Shown piece after piece: positions 11,705-21,053 of a stretch of DNA of 27,408 nt; positions within the stretch are counted from its first letter, which is position 1; the number at the start of each line of letters is the position of its first letter. Both the position numbers and the translations under genes were made by a program. The DNA comes from Lindgomyces ingoldianus (lineage: Eukaryota; Ascomycota; Dothideomycetes; Pleosporales; Lindgomycetaceae): contig NW_022985241.1 of NCBI RefSeq assembly GCF_010093535.1, positions 1,916 through 29,323 on the forward strand. Reading direction: 5' to 3'. Under the pieces are notes generated by a model, which saw only the letters and a program-made list of their open reading frames with translations, made no database searches and was not told where the DNA came from.

Positions 11705-12349
11705 ATGCCGACGAGCTAATCCGCTACCACATTCGGACGCCCCTGGAGCGTAAAGTCTCATCTTCGGTGTGAGGCATGTGGTCAACCTATCTGGCTGCAC
11801 CGGAGACTTGGCTACTTTCATTTCGCTGATCTCAATCTCCTCATGCACTCCTGCCTTAGTTCCGATTGCTTTCTGTCGATCATACGGGCGGAATCTATGG
11901 TCAGAAAATTTCCACTGCATGATGGGTGCCCGAGATATCGGCTGTGCCCTGCATCCCCACGTGTATTTGTCTACCGAGGCAGTAAATTGCAAAATGCCAG
12001 GGCACTGTACCTTGCATACACACTAGCTGTAGGGCTAGCTCATGACGCTGTGGCCGAACCGCCTGAACTATACCAGGTATCTATATCGCGTGGCATTGAT
12101 CCTTGTCAGAAAAGGGAAAAGGGGCATCGTAGGTCATCAACGAGTCTGACGAGCCGGGATGCACTGGCCGGATTAAGATGGTTTCTTAGGGTTATGACTT
12201 TGATGTATTCGCAGTAGTATATGTGTAGACGAGCCCTCGCACTCGCGAATCTCTTGCGGTACTGCGCAAACTGGGGCCTACTGTGCTTCTCCTAAGATCG
12301 TCCCCATTCACAACAGCGCCCTCAGAGCTCTCGGAGGCTTGGCAAAACC
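11705..12349. other. Normal-GC upstream region of the LysM gene; no gene supported
   Basis: Base composition jumps from RIP-like AT text to balanced sequence at about 11705. Three mutually overlapping open frames of 85-124 codons on both strands occur here (11669-11992 minus, 11769-12026 and 11843-12217 plus). None has a recognisable domain, intron pattern or convincing start context, and I could not choose between them. The stretch most likely holds the promoter and 5' leader of the LysM gene. A TATA-like TATATG is near 12219 and pyrimidine-rich text precedes the start codon. An undetected fragment of an upstream host gene is possible. Confidence 0.4.
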
Positions 12350-12511
12350 ATGAAGGTCTTCCGGACAAACTTTTTTCACCTGCTGGCCGTCATTTCCATT
12401 GGTGCTCATGCCCAGCAATTCGAAGGCATCCTCCGGAGTATTTCGTACCCAGGCCTCAGTGATAGCTGTCTCAATGCTCTCAACACAACCGTCGAGGGTT
12501 GCCCAGTTCTC

Positions 12512-12519
12512 CTATCCGA
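12512..12519. repeat. 8-bp target-site duplication CTATCCGA (left, hAT-1)
   Basis: Identical to 15688-15695 on the other side of the insertion. Eight base pairs is characteristic of hAT transposition. One copy is native exon 1 sequence of the LysM gene. Confidence 0.95.
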
Positions 12520-12565
12520 CACACCTAAGATCAATCAATTAAGCAAGCTGGCAGTTTCTAGCTTA

Positions 12566-12616
12566 ATTAATTGCGTTTTAGTATAAGGTTTGGCTAGATT
12601 AATTAAATTAGCTTAG
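12566..12616 (+). repeat. Subterminal 51-bp repeat of hAT-1, left copy
   Basis: Aligns in direct orientation with 15586-15636 near the other end of the transposon. Both contain ATTGCGTTT, TATAAGGTTTGGCT and an A/T-rich tail. Most differences are G in the right copy and A in the left, so the left copy has been RIP-mutated. A direct rather than inverted arrangement is unusual for the ends of a transposon with inverted termini. Confidence 0.75.
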
Positions 12617-12913
12617 TAGAAAGTTGCCAGCTTAATTAGTAGCTTAGGTGCTTAATTCCTAAATAGAAAAGTTGTATATATTTTTTAGTGTTAAGTCTTA
12701 GCTGTTGTCCTATGTATCTAGATTATTATCTTTGCCTACTTACTTACTAAGCTTGTACAAAACGTCTATCTGCTTATTAGTAAGCTTTAATTAGCCTATA
12801 TTATTATTATTGCTACCACTAAAACTAGCCTGTCTCTATTGTTATACTAAGTGTAGTGCTGCAAGTAGCTTAGGTAATATACAGCATTAGCAAGGCTCTA
12901 GTAGATCTCTAAG

Positions 12914-12973
12914 CTTACTAAAGACGCGCTTACACTTACAGCTTAAAGCTAGTATAGAGAGTATTGTAAGCAC
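12914..12973 (+). repeat. 60-bp exact direct repeat left of the N gap (likely assembly artefact)
   Basis: Base-for-base identical to 12984-13043. The 10-N gap at 12974-12983 lies between the two copies. Both copies encode the same 20 residues of the hAT dimerisation domain. Confidence 0.9.
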
Positions 12974-12983
12974 NNNNNNNNNN
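12974..12983. other. 10-N assembly gap
   Basis: Ten unresolved bases between two identical 60-bp sequences. A fixed-length N run with matching ends is the signature of two contig ends that overlap but were scaffolded without being merged. Confidence 0.95.
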
Positions 12984-13043
12984 CTTACTAAAGACGCGCT
13001 TACACTTACAGCTTAAAGCTAGTATAGAGAGTATTGTAAGCAC
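12984..13043 (+). repeat. 60-bp exact direct repeat right of the N gap (likely assembly artefact)
   Basis: Second copy of 12914-12973. Without the gap and one copy, the hAT transposase reading frame continues in phase, which argues that only one copy exists in the genome. Confidence 0.9.
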
Positions 13044-15585
13044 TATCTTACTAAAGTTAGAATATTAATTGCGCAGCCTAAACTAGTATTATATAGAATT
13101 AGTGCCCTTACTAATAATTAGCTTATGCTTCTACTGCTTATACTTATCCTTCTTAGTATTACTGCGTGTAGGATTAATAATGCTATTAATTATGTTATTA
13201 ATATTACTTAGTTTTTTTAGTGTGTGTGTGTAGTAAGGCCTTAGTAACAGTAGCAACTTATAATTTACCTATAGTGCCTAGAAATTAAAATTATTAGATG
13301 CTAGCTAATTAGACTTCTTAGCCTACACTTAATTATAGTAGTGTTTATAGCAAAGATAAAGTATTATAGTAGTATAGTAAGCTAGTAAGTTGTTAAGTTT
13401 AGTGTAGTACTTATTTACTTTAAGCAGCGCTGCGTGTAGATTAATAAGAAGATAATCTTTAGGCGCCTTATTATAAGTGTTATAAACTACACTATTATAG
13501 TAGAGAAGGTAAGCTTCTAATTAAGTAAGTAAAAACTTAAATGTTAAAATTACTTTAGTAATTACACTAAAGCTATACTTACTATGTTTTTTAAAGCACT
13601 TTATACACTCTTTAAGTAGCCTAAGAACCTCTATATAGTTAGTAATAATAGCTTAATTAGTAGCTATAAGGCTGTCTAATCTTATCTACTATAGAGCAGT
13701 AGGCTAATCCTTGCTCTATAAGTTAGCGTAGATATTCTCTTTTACTATATTTTATATATAAGTGTTTGCGTACATGTTAATAGCTAGTGTAAGCTTTATA
13801 GCTTACTTAAAACAGTTAAAGTATAAGTTTTAGCATGTAACTACTAGCTTAATTAGCTGTAGTATTATAAGCTTATTATCTATGTTATAAGGCAGCTTAT
13901 AGTAAGCTATACGCTGCGCCTTCTTAAAGAGATTGTACTGCTGCAGTGTGTAAATATAGTTAATAATATTAAAAAGTACGCCTAAAGGTCTATGCTTTTA
14001 CTACTTTTTTATAAATGCTGCCTTATTAGCAAGCTTGTTAACTCTTTTGTTATTATATAAGTCTATATCTCTGCTCTAGAGCAGTCTCTGCCTAATTAGA
14101 TTAATTATATAAAGGCTATAGTAAAGGTGTTAGTAAATAGAATTAAATTTAAGCTTATAAGTAATTACAGCAACAGCAGTGTTATTATTAAAAGCATTAT
14201 TAAAAATAAAGTAACTAAGTGTGCGCTTACTTATGCTAAACTGCTTTAATATTAATAATACAACCTTAGCTAGTTAATTACTAGTGTAAGCGCCTATAAG
14301 CTAAGGCAGTGCAATAGGTAGGTCTTAGAGCTTACTATCTAAGTTAATGTAGTAGGCAACAATACTAAAAAACTTGCGCTTACTAGCTTTTATTATCTAT
14401 CTGTTAAAGCTTATATAGATCCTACTAAGTAATTATAACAGCTTATAAATAACACAGGGCTTAAGCTAGTTAAACAGTTATATAACATATTAGAAGACAC
14501 TCTTATAGTTCTTTTACAGTGCTGCTTTAGCAAGCAGGTTAGTAATAGTAATTAAGTGTTAAAAAGCTAGTGTTTTAAACTTAGAGATAGAGTAGTTATT
14601 TATAATAAGCTAGTTAACTATAGTAAACCTAAAGTGCTACTTGCTAAAGCTGTTAATCTAATTAGCTACTGCCTATAAGATAAAGACTCTTATAGTAATA
14701 AGTGTGTTATAAACACTAGTAATTAAAGTCTTGCCTAGTGCTGTAAGCTTATAGCTAGGCTTCTGCTTACTAAGGTAGCGCGCAGCTAACAAGACTACTG
14801 CGCTTGTATTGTATATCCTAATACTAATATCTATAAGCTTATGCTTAAAACACTAGTAGCAGATAAAAAATATACAGGTTAGATCTTTAAAAAAAGTAAC
14901 ATAATAGCTATAGCAATAGATCTAACTTTGCTTATATTAGTGTATTATAATAGGCTTTATATACAGCTTAAAATAATTCTAATTTATGCTATTATAATTA
15001 TCTTTAAGATAGGCGTTAAAAGCCTTATCTACAGCGTTGTTAGCTGCTTTAAAAGACAGAGTAAGTGTAGCTTACTTACTACTTTTAGTAGGTATAATAA
15101 TAGTGTCTTTAGGCTACAACTTACGCAATTATAACTTAAAAGTATGTGTATATAAAAGCAGCAAAGATAAGGTAAATAGCTAAGATTAAAATAATAGTAA
15201 GTTAATTATAATAGGCTAGCTTATAGTGCTGCGCACGCGCTTTTTAGGCGAGGGAGCGCTATTAGAGATACGTTTCTTGGGCGGCATGAGGGCGACAATA
15301 GGGTGAGGTATACAGCGATAGATCTGCAACACTAGAAGTATATAGCATTGTAGGTAATAGATAGAGATGGAGTATATAATATAAGACAACGCGCTAGCTG
15401 CTAGTTACACAGAGTTATTAGATATTACACAATACTACACAGTAAACAACACTAAAAAAAGTTTAGTATAAAGCTTTTACAGCTATCTAAGCTGCCTTAT
15501 AGGCTGCCTTATCTCTAAAATCTACTATATACTTAAGGTAATTAAGCTATTAATCTAAATTAAGCTTATAGAAAAGCTTAGCTAG

Positions 15586-15636
15586 ATTAATTGCGTTTCT
15601 ATATAAGGTTTGGCTGGATTGATTGAATTGGCTTGG
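15586..15636 (+). repeat. Subterminal 51-bp repeat of hAT-1, right copy (un-mutated)
   Basis: Direct-orientation partner of 12566-12616. This copy keeps GGATTGATTGAATTGG where the left copy has A in place of most G bases. Confidence 0.75.
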
Positions 15637-15687
15637 CATCAATCTTCCAATCAAGCTATCAAGCTGGCTTGATTGATCTCAGGTGTG

Positions 15688-15695
15688 CTATCCGA
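15688..15695. repeat. 8-bp target-site duplication CTATCCGA (right, hAT-1)
   Basis: Partner of 12512-12519. Exon 1 of the LysM gene resumes at 15696. Confidence 0.95.
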
Positions 15696-15850
15696 GTCTT
15701 CAATCGATAATCCGCGACTGGATTCCGCTCAGCTGGCCGCACTATGCACTACGTCTTGTCGTAGTGCATTGACAAGTGCACGCAGTACCATCAAAGAGGG
15801 CTGTAGTGCGACCAATGATACCATCACATATGATTCCGTGGTCTATCCAG

Positions 15851-15900
15851 GTACCGTACCTCCAAGCTGCTGTTCGAAGTCCTGCTGACACTTCATTGAG
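15851..15900 (+). other. LysM gene intron 1
   Basis: 50 nt, donor GTACCG, branch GCTGAC at 15883-15888, acceptor GAG. Splicing joins a codon split after its first base and continues into FIIDRFSYTYDLSCRKD. This corresponds to the conserved segment ahead of the LysM repeats in this fungal family. Confidence 0.85.
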
Positions 15901-16534
15901 CAACCTTCATCATTGACCGATTCAGCTACACGTACGATCTTTCTTGCCGAAAGGACGCATCGTCTGGCAGGTATTGCGATGAGCTGATGTTCTCATGGCT
16001 GGCTGCGGGCAATGCAACAACTAAAGCGGCGAATTGCTCCGACTGTGCCCTTGGGTCAATGCAAACACAACTAAACTCGCCGTTCGGATTCGATGCAGAG
16101 TTTGCTCAGGATTTCCAGGCACTGAAATCCAGTTGTGGTTCGTCTGGATACTCTTTCACAACACCAGCGGCGTACGCAGTCGGTACGAACCTCCCCAATC
16201 GAGCCGAAGATGCCAACACTCCCTCCTGCTCGAATCCATACGTTGTCAACTCAGGAGACAGCTGCGATGCTATTGCACTGGCTCGCCAGGTATCGACATT
16301 TTCAATCATTAAGGCCGGTGGCTTGAAGACCGATTGTAGCGACTTACTCCCGGGCGTCTCGCTTTGTTTGCCAGCTCCCTGCACCTTGTATCGAGTGCAG
16401 TACGGCGATGACTGCAAAAGCATTATCAGCGCTCACAGTGGCGTCACTGGTTATGGCTTCCTGTCTTGGAATCCTAACATTACTCCGCTTTGCACCAACC
16501 TGGGGGACATGATGACCAACCTTATTTGTGTTAG

Positions 16535-16602
16535 GTAGGTGTCACCTGCAGCAACTGCGTACTCTTGACCGCGAGAGAAACAGATCGTCTAACATCGAAC
16601 AG
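16535..16602 (+). other. LysM gene intron 2
   Basis: 68 nt, donor GTAGGT, branch CTAAC near 16589-16593, acceptor CAG. Splicing turns the apparent stop after LICV into the conserved LICVSPPGG linker start, which is strong support for this junction. Confidence 0.9.
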
Positions 16603-16734
16603 CCCTCCAGGCGGAAGCACCAGCGACATTACGATCACCGTCACTCCACCAACGACTTCAACAATTGAATCGACTGCTGTGCCCAAGCCGACGAATGGCA
16701 AAGGTGACACAACCGCACCGTGTGCGAGCTGGTA

Positions 16735-16796
16735 GTACGTAACGTCATGTGCGAACTGCATGTGCGCATACGCTGACATCGTACGACTACGTATAG
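16735..16796 (+). other. LysM gene intron 3
   Basis: 62 nt, canonical donor GTACGT, branch GCTGAC, acceptor TAG. Splicing yields CASWYTVQDGDYC, a textbook LysM start. Without splicing the frame hits TAG. Confidence 0.9.
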
Positions 16797-16836
16797 TACC
16801 GTCCAGGATGGAGATTACTGTGAGAGCATATCAGTT

Positions 16837-16839
16837 TGA
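16837..16839 (+). other. In-frame TGA in the third LysM module
   Basis: In exon 4 the frame reads GDYCESISV, TGA, QNIALQNFYFLNPSID. Coding resumes in the same frame with typical LysM sequence, so this is a point nonsense mutation (deduced codon 378) rather than an intron. The only AG-bounded alternative is 23 nt, too short. A C-to-T change from CGA is one possible origin, but the ancestral codon cannot be read from this copy alone. Confidence 0.8.
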
Positions 16840-17326
16840 CAGAACATCGCACTCCAAAATTTCTACTTCTTGAACCCTTCCATTGACAAGAATTGCACCA
16901 ACCTTTGGCTGGATACGGCGTATTGTGTCCAGGCTGTAGGGGACATCAACAAATACCCGAACTATCCATATTCGAGTTCTGCCGTCTACACCCTCACCAG
17001 CAGTGCCTACGTCACCACCTCGTCCGTCTCGACGTCAACCGTGCCGAGCGCGACGCCCTATGTCCGTCCGCCGCATGCGCCGGGCACGAAGGCAGATTGT
17101 GAGGGCTACGTCGACTACATCCCGGTCACGCCATTCCAAGACCAGTCCCAGTCGGAGAATGTGCGCCTTGTGACAGAGCAGATAAATAGCTGCGAGTTCG
17201 CCTCGTCTGGTTATCCGGTCTCTTATGATGACTTCCTGAAATGGAACCCCAGTCTGGCGTCCATCAAGCCATGCTATCTGCAAGCGAACTACAGCTACTG
17301 CGCTGTGGACAAGATCTCCTCTTATA

Positions 17327-17402
17327 GTGAGTGTGATGTGTTGGGATTGTTGTCCGCGATCTCAACTGAATCCGTAATGGGCAAGGCTGACGAAGCTTCT
17401 AG
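17327..17402 (+). other. LysM gene intron 4
   Basis: 76 nt, donor GTGAGT, branch GCTGAC near 17384-17389, acceptor CTAG. Splicing continues from YCAVDKISSY into TGVPSYGICRSVGDPYPG in phase. Confidence 0.85.
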
Positions 17403-17507
17403 CCGGGGTTCCGAGCTATGGTATATGTCGTTCCGTAGGCGACCCATACCCGGGTACAATTTCTACCTGCGAATGTTTCACTCTCATCACAGGGTCCGCT
17501 ACAAAGA

Positions 17508-17557
17508 GTGAGATACGCCGATTTCGATGGAATTTGCCCCACTGACACACTCTACAG
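17508..17557 (+). other. LysM gene intron 5
   Basis: 50 nt, donor GTGAGA, branch CTGAC near 17542-17546, acceptor ACAG. Splicing joins CECFTLITGSATKS to PSCAKIASDAGI, matching a divergent cysteine-rich module found in fungal multi-LysM proteins. I rejected alternative donors at 17452 and 17494: the first loses the CECFTL segment and the second breaks phase. Confidence 0.85.
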
Positions 17558-17974
17558 GCCCAAGTTGCGCAAAGATCGCCTCCGACGCCGGGATCGCTTT
17601 GTCCAATCTAACGCTTTGGAACCCCTGGGTTGGATCAAGCTGCGATGTTGGCTTGTACAAAGATCTTGCGCTGAAACAGCAGCGGGCCGTCTGCATTGGA
17701 GTGAACTCAACGAACGTATCGCCCACGCCCACGTCTTCTCGAATCACGTCGTCCACGCAAGTCACATCATCCACTCAAACCACCTCTACGCCGGTGGCCC
17801 CTCCTGCGCCCACCCAAAGTGGCATTGTGAAGACTTGCACGAAATACTACAAAGCGGTAGCGGGCGACGGCTGTTGGGCTATTGCGAACAGTAATGGTAT
17901 CACACTTGACCAATTTTACGCTTGGAACCCTGCTGGTGAGTCTCAAGTCCCTGTTTGCGAATATCAGGTAATGC

Positions 17975-17982
17975 CATCTAAC
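17975..17982. repeat. 8-bp target-site duplication CATCTAAC (left, hAT-2)
   Basis: Identical to 21046-21053. The octamer contains CTAAC, the deduced branch site of LysM intron 6, so both sides of the insertion now carry a branch-site copy. Confidence 0.93.
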
Positions 17983-18894
17983 CAGCGTTCCCAACCGTAC
18001 GTAATACGTTTCAACTCGCCGTTTTTTAGGCCGTAACTTTTTAGTTTGTTAGTACGTTTTAATGTAAAGGGAGAATTTAAATCTACTTATAAGGCGTAAC
18101 TGTTACAGCTTACAATCCTCCTATGTTTTAACAGCTTGTAAGACGTTACAGTGTATACAGTCTACTAAGTCCCCTATTTTACTGTAAATATAACCCTACT
18201 AGAGCTAGTTTTTTTGCAGTTAGAGAGCCTTAATTATTAAGCTAGAAAGCTTATTTCTATTATAAGTAATAGTTTTTCTACTCTTAGAAAAGGACCTCTT
18301 ATAATTATAGCTTATAAAAGAGATAAATAAGAAGTTAAAAGTAATTTTATATAGTGTAAAGTAAAAGAGTTGTCTAACTTATTTTTACTAAGTAAAAAAG
18401 TTAGTAAATAAAGGGCTGTTATTATTAGCTATAGTAATGTCTTTATAGTAGCTATTATAGTACTGCTGCAACTCTGTTGTTTTCTACTGCTTTTTATATA
18501 AGCAGCTGCTAGTAAGAAGGCTTATGTTAATAAAAAAAGTCCTCTTAAAGCTTTTATTATAATAGTTGCTACTAGGTAACTTACGTTGCGTAGGCTTTTA
18601 GGTAACATTGTTGTTGTTAGCTTTAGCCTTAGCCTTTATATTAATATACTTTTAAAAAATAGCTTTTATTAAAGCCTTAGCTTTTTTATGCTATGTAAAG
18701 TGCTTTCTTTAGTAGTCCTTAAACTAAATAAGATAAAGTTAAGAGTTTAGAATTATTACTATATAGTAATAAAATATAAGTAGCTTAATAATAAACTTTT
18801 TCTAGTATGTAAGCAACTTCTTTATGCTAAATGCTATGCTAGATTTAAGGTAGTAATTATTACTCTTACCCTTAAGTTTATTACCTATACATAG

Positions 18895-19287
18895 GAGCTT
18901 AGTATAAAAGTGTTGCAGGTTAATAATAGACATCTAAAAAGAGCTATAAAAGCTGTTGCCCTTAAAGTGTTTTATTATAAAGTAAAAAACTTTAAGAAAC
19001 TTATAAAAGTAATTAACTTTTTTTTATTTATCTTTAGTAATAACCTTAGTAAGAGTAGAGTTACTAGAGATAGTAAAGTTTATAAAGTTATTATTAGTGC
19101 TTTTTTACTTATGTATAAACTTAGTAATAGTGTCCTTAAGCTTAAAATAGTAGAGGAGCATAAAATAAATACTATGCTAGCGTACACTGCTGTCTTATAT
19201 AAGATTAAGCGTTCTAAAGCTTTAGAAAGAGTTATTGTTATTAAAAGCAGCCTAAAAAGTTATAAAGGCCTTTTATTATTTATGTAA
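18895..19287 (+). other. Open, lysine-rich frame inside hAT-2, function unknown
   Basis: About 131 codons stay open after a TAG, ending at TAA 19285-19287, inside text that otherwise has many stops. The first in-frame ATG lies well inside, so it is not a complete gene. The translation is rich in K, V, I and L and continues past the stop in the same frame into similar text (EVKLFLRSYLGKLYFKSAY, then stops), suggesting a once longer plus-strand protein. The DNA upstream (about 18700-18870) resembles 25280-25450. I recognise no domain. Confidence 0.3.
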
Positions 19288-20941
19288 TGCTAGCACTATA
19301 TTTATAAAATTATAAAGTTTTCTAACAACTTTATAGTAGTAATAGAGGTTAAATTATTTCTAAGAAGCTACTTAGGTAAGCTTTACTTTAAAAGCGCTTA
19401 TCTCTTTACTATAGATAACTGCTTTTACTACTAGCTAGATTGTATAGCCAGCGCAGCATATACAGTGCTTAGAGGTAAGGGGCATATTAAGATGTTAGGT
19501 AAGAGTAAAGATAGTCTTATTATTATTATTTAACACATTATTAGCTACTAAATAATAAAATTTTAATATAATTTTAAAGTTATTAATAACTTTAATAATC
19601 TCTAGCGCTTAATTTGCTCTAGTATAGTTGCTATATAGGTTATAAAAGCTAATTAAGATATTATAGTGTTAGTAGTTAACATCTACATAGTATTATTAGT
19701 TAGTGTTTAGTTTAATAAGAGATGCTAAGACGCTAAACTAATAAGCTAAGGTACACTTACTAATAAAGTACAACACTACACCTAGAAAGAAAAGGTAGTT
19801 TAGAGAAGTCTATATATTAATGCTTAATATAATTTTACTTTAGGCTATTTTTAGCATTATTTAAATCTCCTGCTTCTGCTGCGTATATCCCTGCTACATG
19901 TAGGACAAATATGTAGTGTTAGACGCTAGAAGGGCAGCAAGAAAATTAGCTTTATTTTAGGTAATAATACTCTAAAGTTTTACTAATAATGCTGTATAAA
20001 AAAAAATATTATAAAGTATTACCTAGTTAATAACTACTACTTATAAAGCTTCTTTCTGCTAAATACTATAAAAAATAATATATAATAAGCCTATAACCTT
20101 ATAAGCTGCTTTAAATAGACTTAAAAGAATTCTTAGCTTATTAAGTAAAAAAGCGCCTTTACTTTCTCTACTAATGTCTATCTAGTGCTTTTTTCTAAGG
20201 TAGTAGATAATATAAGTGTAACTATTAACTTTTTTTACTTTTCTATAATTACCCTTAGCATAGCACTTTTTATAGAGCTATAACTTTATTCTAGAGGTGT
20301 CTCTTTTATTATTATACACTAAATTAGCTTTATAAAGCTATATCTAGAATAACTAATAATTGCTATATAATTAGCTTTTATGCTTTACTTAGTATTTAAG
20401 CTTTTTTAGCCTTAACTTTTTATTTTCTATCTAGACGTTGTCCTACTTAATAGTAAATAATACCTTATTATTAAAAGTAAAGTTGTCTAAGTACTTCTTT
20501 ATAAAGGCTAAAAGACTATTAAATAGCGTGCTATTATAAAAAAAAACTAAGAACTTTAATAATAAGGACTTTAATTAGGCAAGTTAATAAGAACTAGCGT
20601 AATAAGTAACCTTAGTTTAGTAAAAAGAGCTAGCTTAAAAGGATTCTTAGAATAAGGCTGTACGCCTGCTACGCTAGAGGAACTAGGACATCTAGCTTAT
20701 AATAAGTAAGTCTATAAGTAATTATAATTTTTAACTAAAATTATAGGATCTTACGCCTTAATCCTCTTCTCTGCTAGCTTCTTAATTATTGTACAAACTG
20801 CAGAGTTTTTACCTAATTATTACTCTAAAAACACAACTTTAAACACCCTTCTAACGCGTCCCTATAGCTGTCTAATAAGACCTTATATTACTAGGAAATA
20901 TTGTCTCTCTAAGACGTATTACGGTCTGTAATGGGAGCTGG

Positions 20942-20990
20942 CTCCTACGTACGTTACGGCTCACACTCCTCCTACGTTTCAACGGCTCAC
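20942..20990 (+). repeat. Two subterminal motif copies in hAT-2 right end
   Basis: Copies at 20942-20964 and 20969-20990 share CTCCTACGT at the start and ACGGCTCAC at the end. Further CTACGT occurrences follow toward the terminus. Short subterminal repeats of this kind are the usual transposase-binding sites of hAT elements. Confidence 0.55.
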
Positions 20991-21045
20991 GTGACTGCTA
21001 CGTTCACGTATCTACGAGTCGTAGTACGTACGGTTGGGAACGCTG

Positions 21046-21053
21046 CATCTAAC
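21046..21053. repeat. 8-bp target-site duplication CATCTAAC (right, hAT-2)
   Basis: Partner of 17975-17982. The acceptor CCAG of intron 6 lies 10 nt further on. Confidence 0.93.

Larger units (their letters stand above)
12791..15287 (-). pseudogene. hAT transposase, RIP-degraded
   Basis: Read on the minus strand, the start codon is the complement of 15285-15287. It opens with MPPKKR and continues to a second basic stretch PKKRVR, a plausible nuclear-localisation signal, in an un-RIPed GC-rich patch. Many TAA/TAG stops follow. Near 13290-13500 the text reads LLKVNKYYTKLNN followed by AYYTTIILY, matching the region before the hAT dimerisation domain. Near 12860-12975 it reads LTILSILALSCKCKRVFSK then LRDLLEP. 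This is the hAT C-terminal dimerisation domain, in which conserved E becomes K in the usual C-E-R-V-F-S motif. The frame ends at the TAA complementary to 12791-12793. The 12984-13043 duplication and N gap additionally break the coding sequence in the assembly. The duplication is exactly 20 codons long. Confidence 0.85.
12520..15687 (-). mobile_element. hAT DNA transposon (hAT-1) inserted in exon 1 of the LysM gene
   Basis: A 3,168-bp element (including a 10-N gap) flanked by the 8-bp duplication CTATCCGA. Its terminal inverted repeats read CACACCTAAGATCAATCAA at the left end and CACACCTGAGATCAATCAA at the right end read inward. The single difference is a G-to-A change. The subterminal zones are full of CAATCAAG/TTGATTG motifs, likely transposase-binding repeats. 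A minus-strand hAT transposase remnant fills the interior. The right end and the transposase start have escaped RIP, while the rest is AT-rich and stop-rich. Excision with one duplication copy restores the LysM reading frame. Confidence 0.93.
17983..21045. mobile_element. hAT-like DNA transposon (hAT-2) in the last LysM intron
   Basis: A 3,063-bp element flanked by the octamer CATCTAAC. Terminal inverted repeats read CAGCGTTCCCAACCGTACGT inward from both ends, and CAG-N-G is the hallmark start of hAT termini. The interior is AT-rich and RIP-like, and I could not recognise a hAT transposase. An open stretch on the plus strand at 18910-19287 is unlike known hAT domains to my eye. The right subterminal 150 bp keep normal GC content and contain repeated CTCCTACGT and ACGGCTCAC motifs. 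It is either a degraded autonomous element too decayed to read or a non-autonomous one with captured cargo. Confidence 0.85.

Noticed and set aside
11669..12217. Three overlapping frames of 85-124 codons upstream of the LysM gene
   Set aside because: They conflict on both strands, one crosses the retroelement border, and none has recognisable motifs.
14928..15134. 68-codon plus-strand open frame
   Set aside because: Antisense to the degraded hAT transposase; an AT-driven shadow.
16820..16842. Very short intron (GTGAG...CAG) that would remove the in-frame TGA
   Set aside because: Only 23 nt, below the usable size for fungal introns, and it would delete conserved LysM residues.
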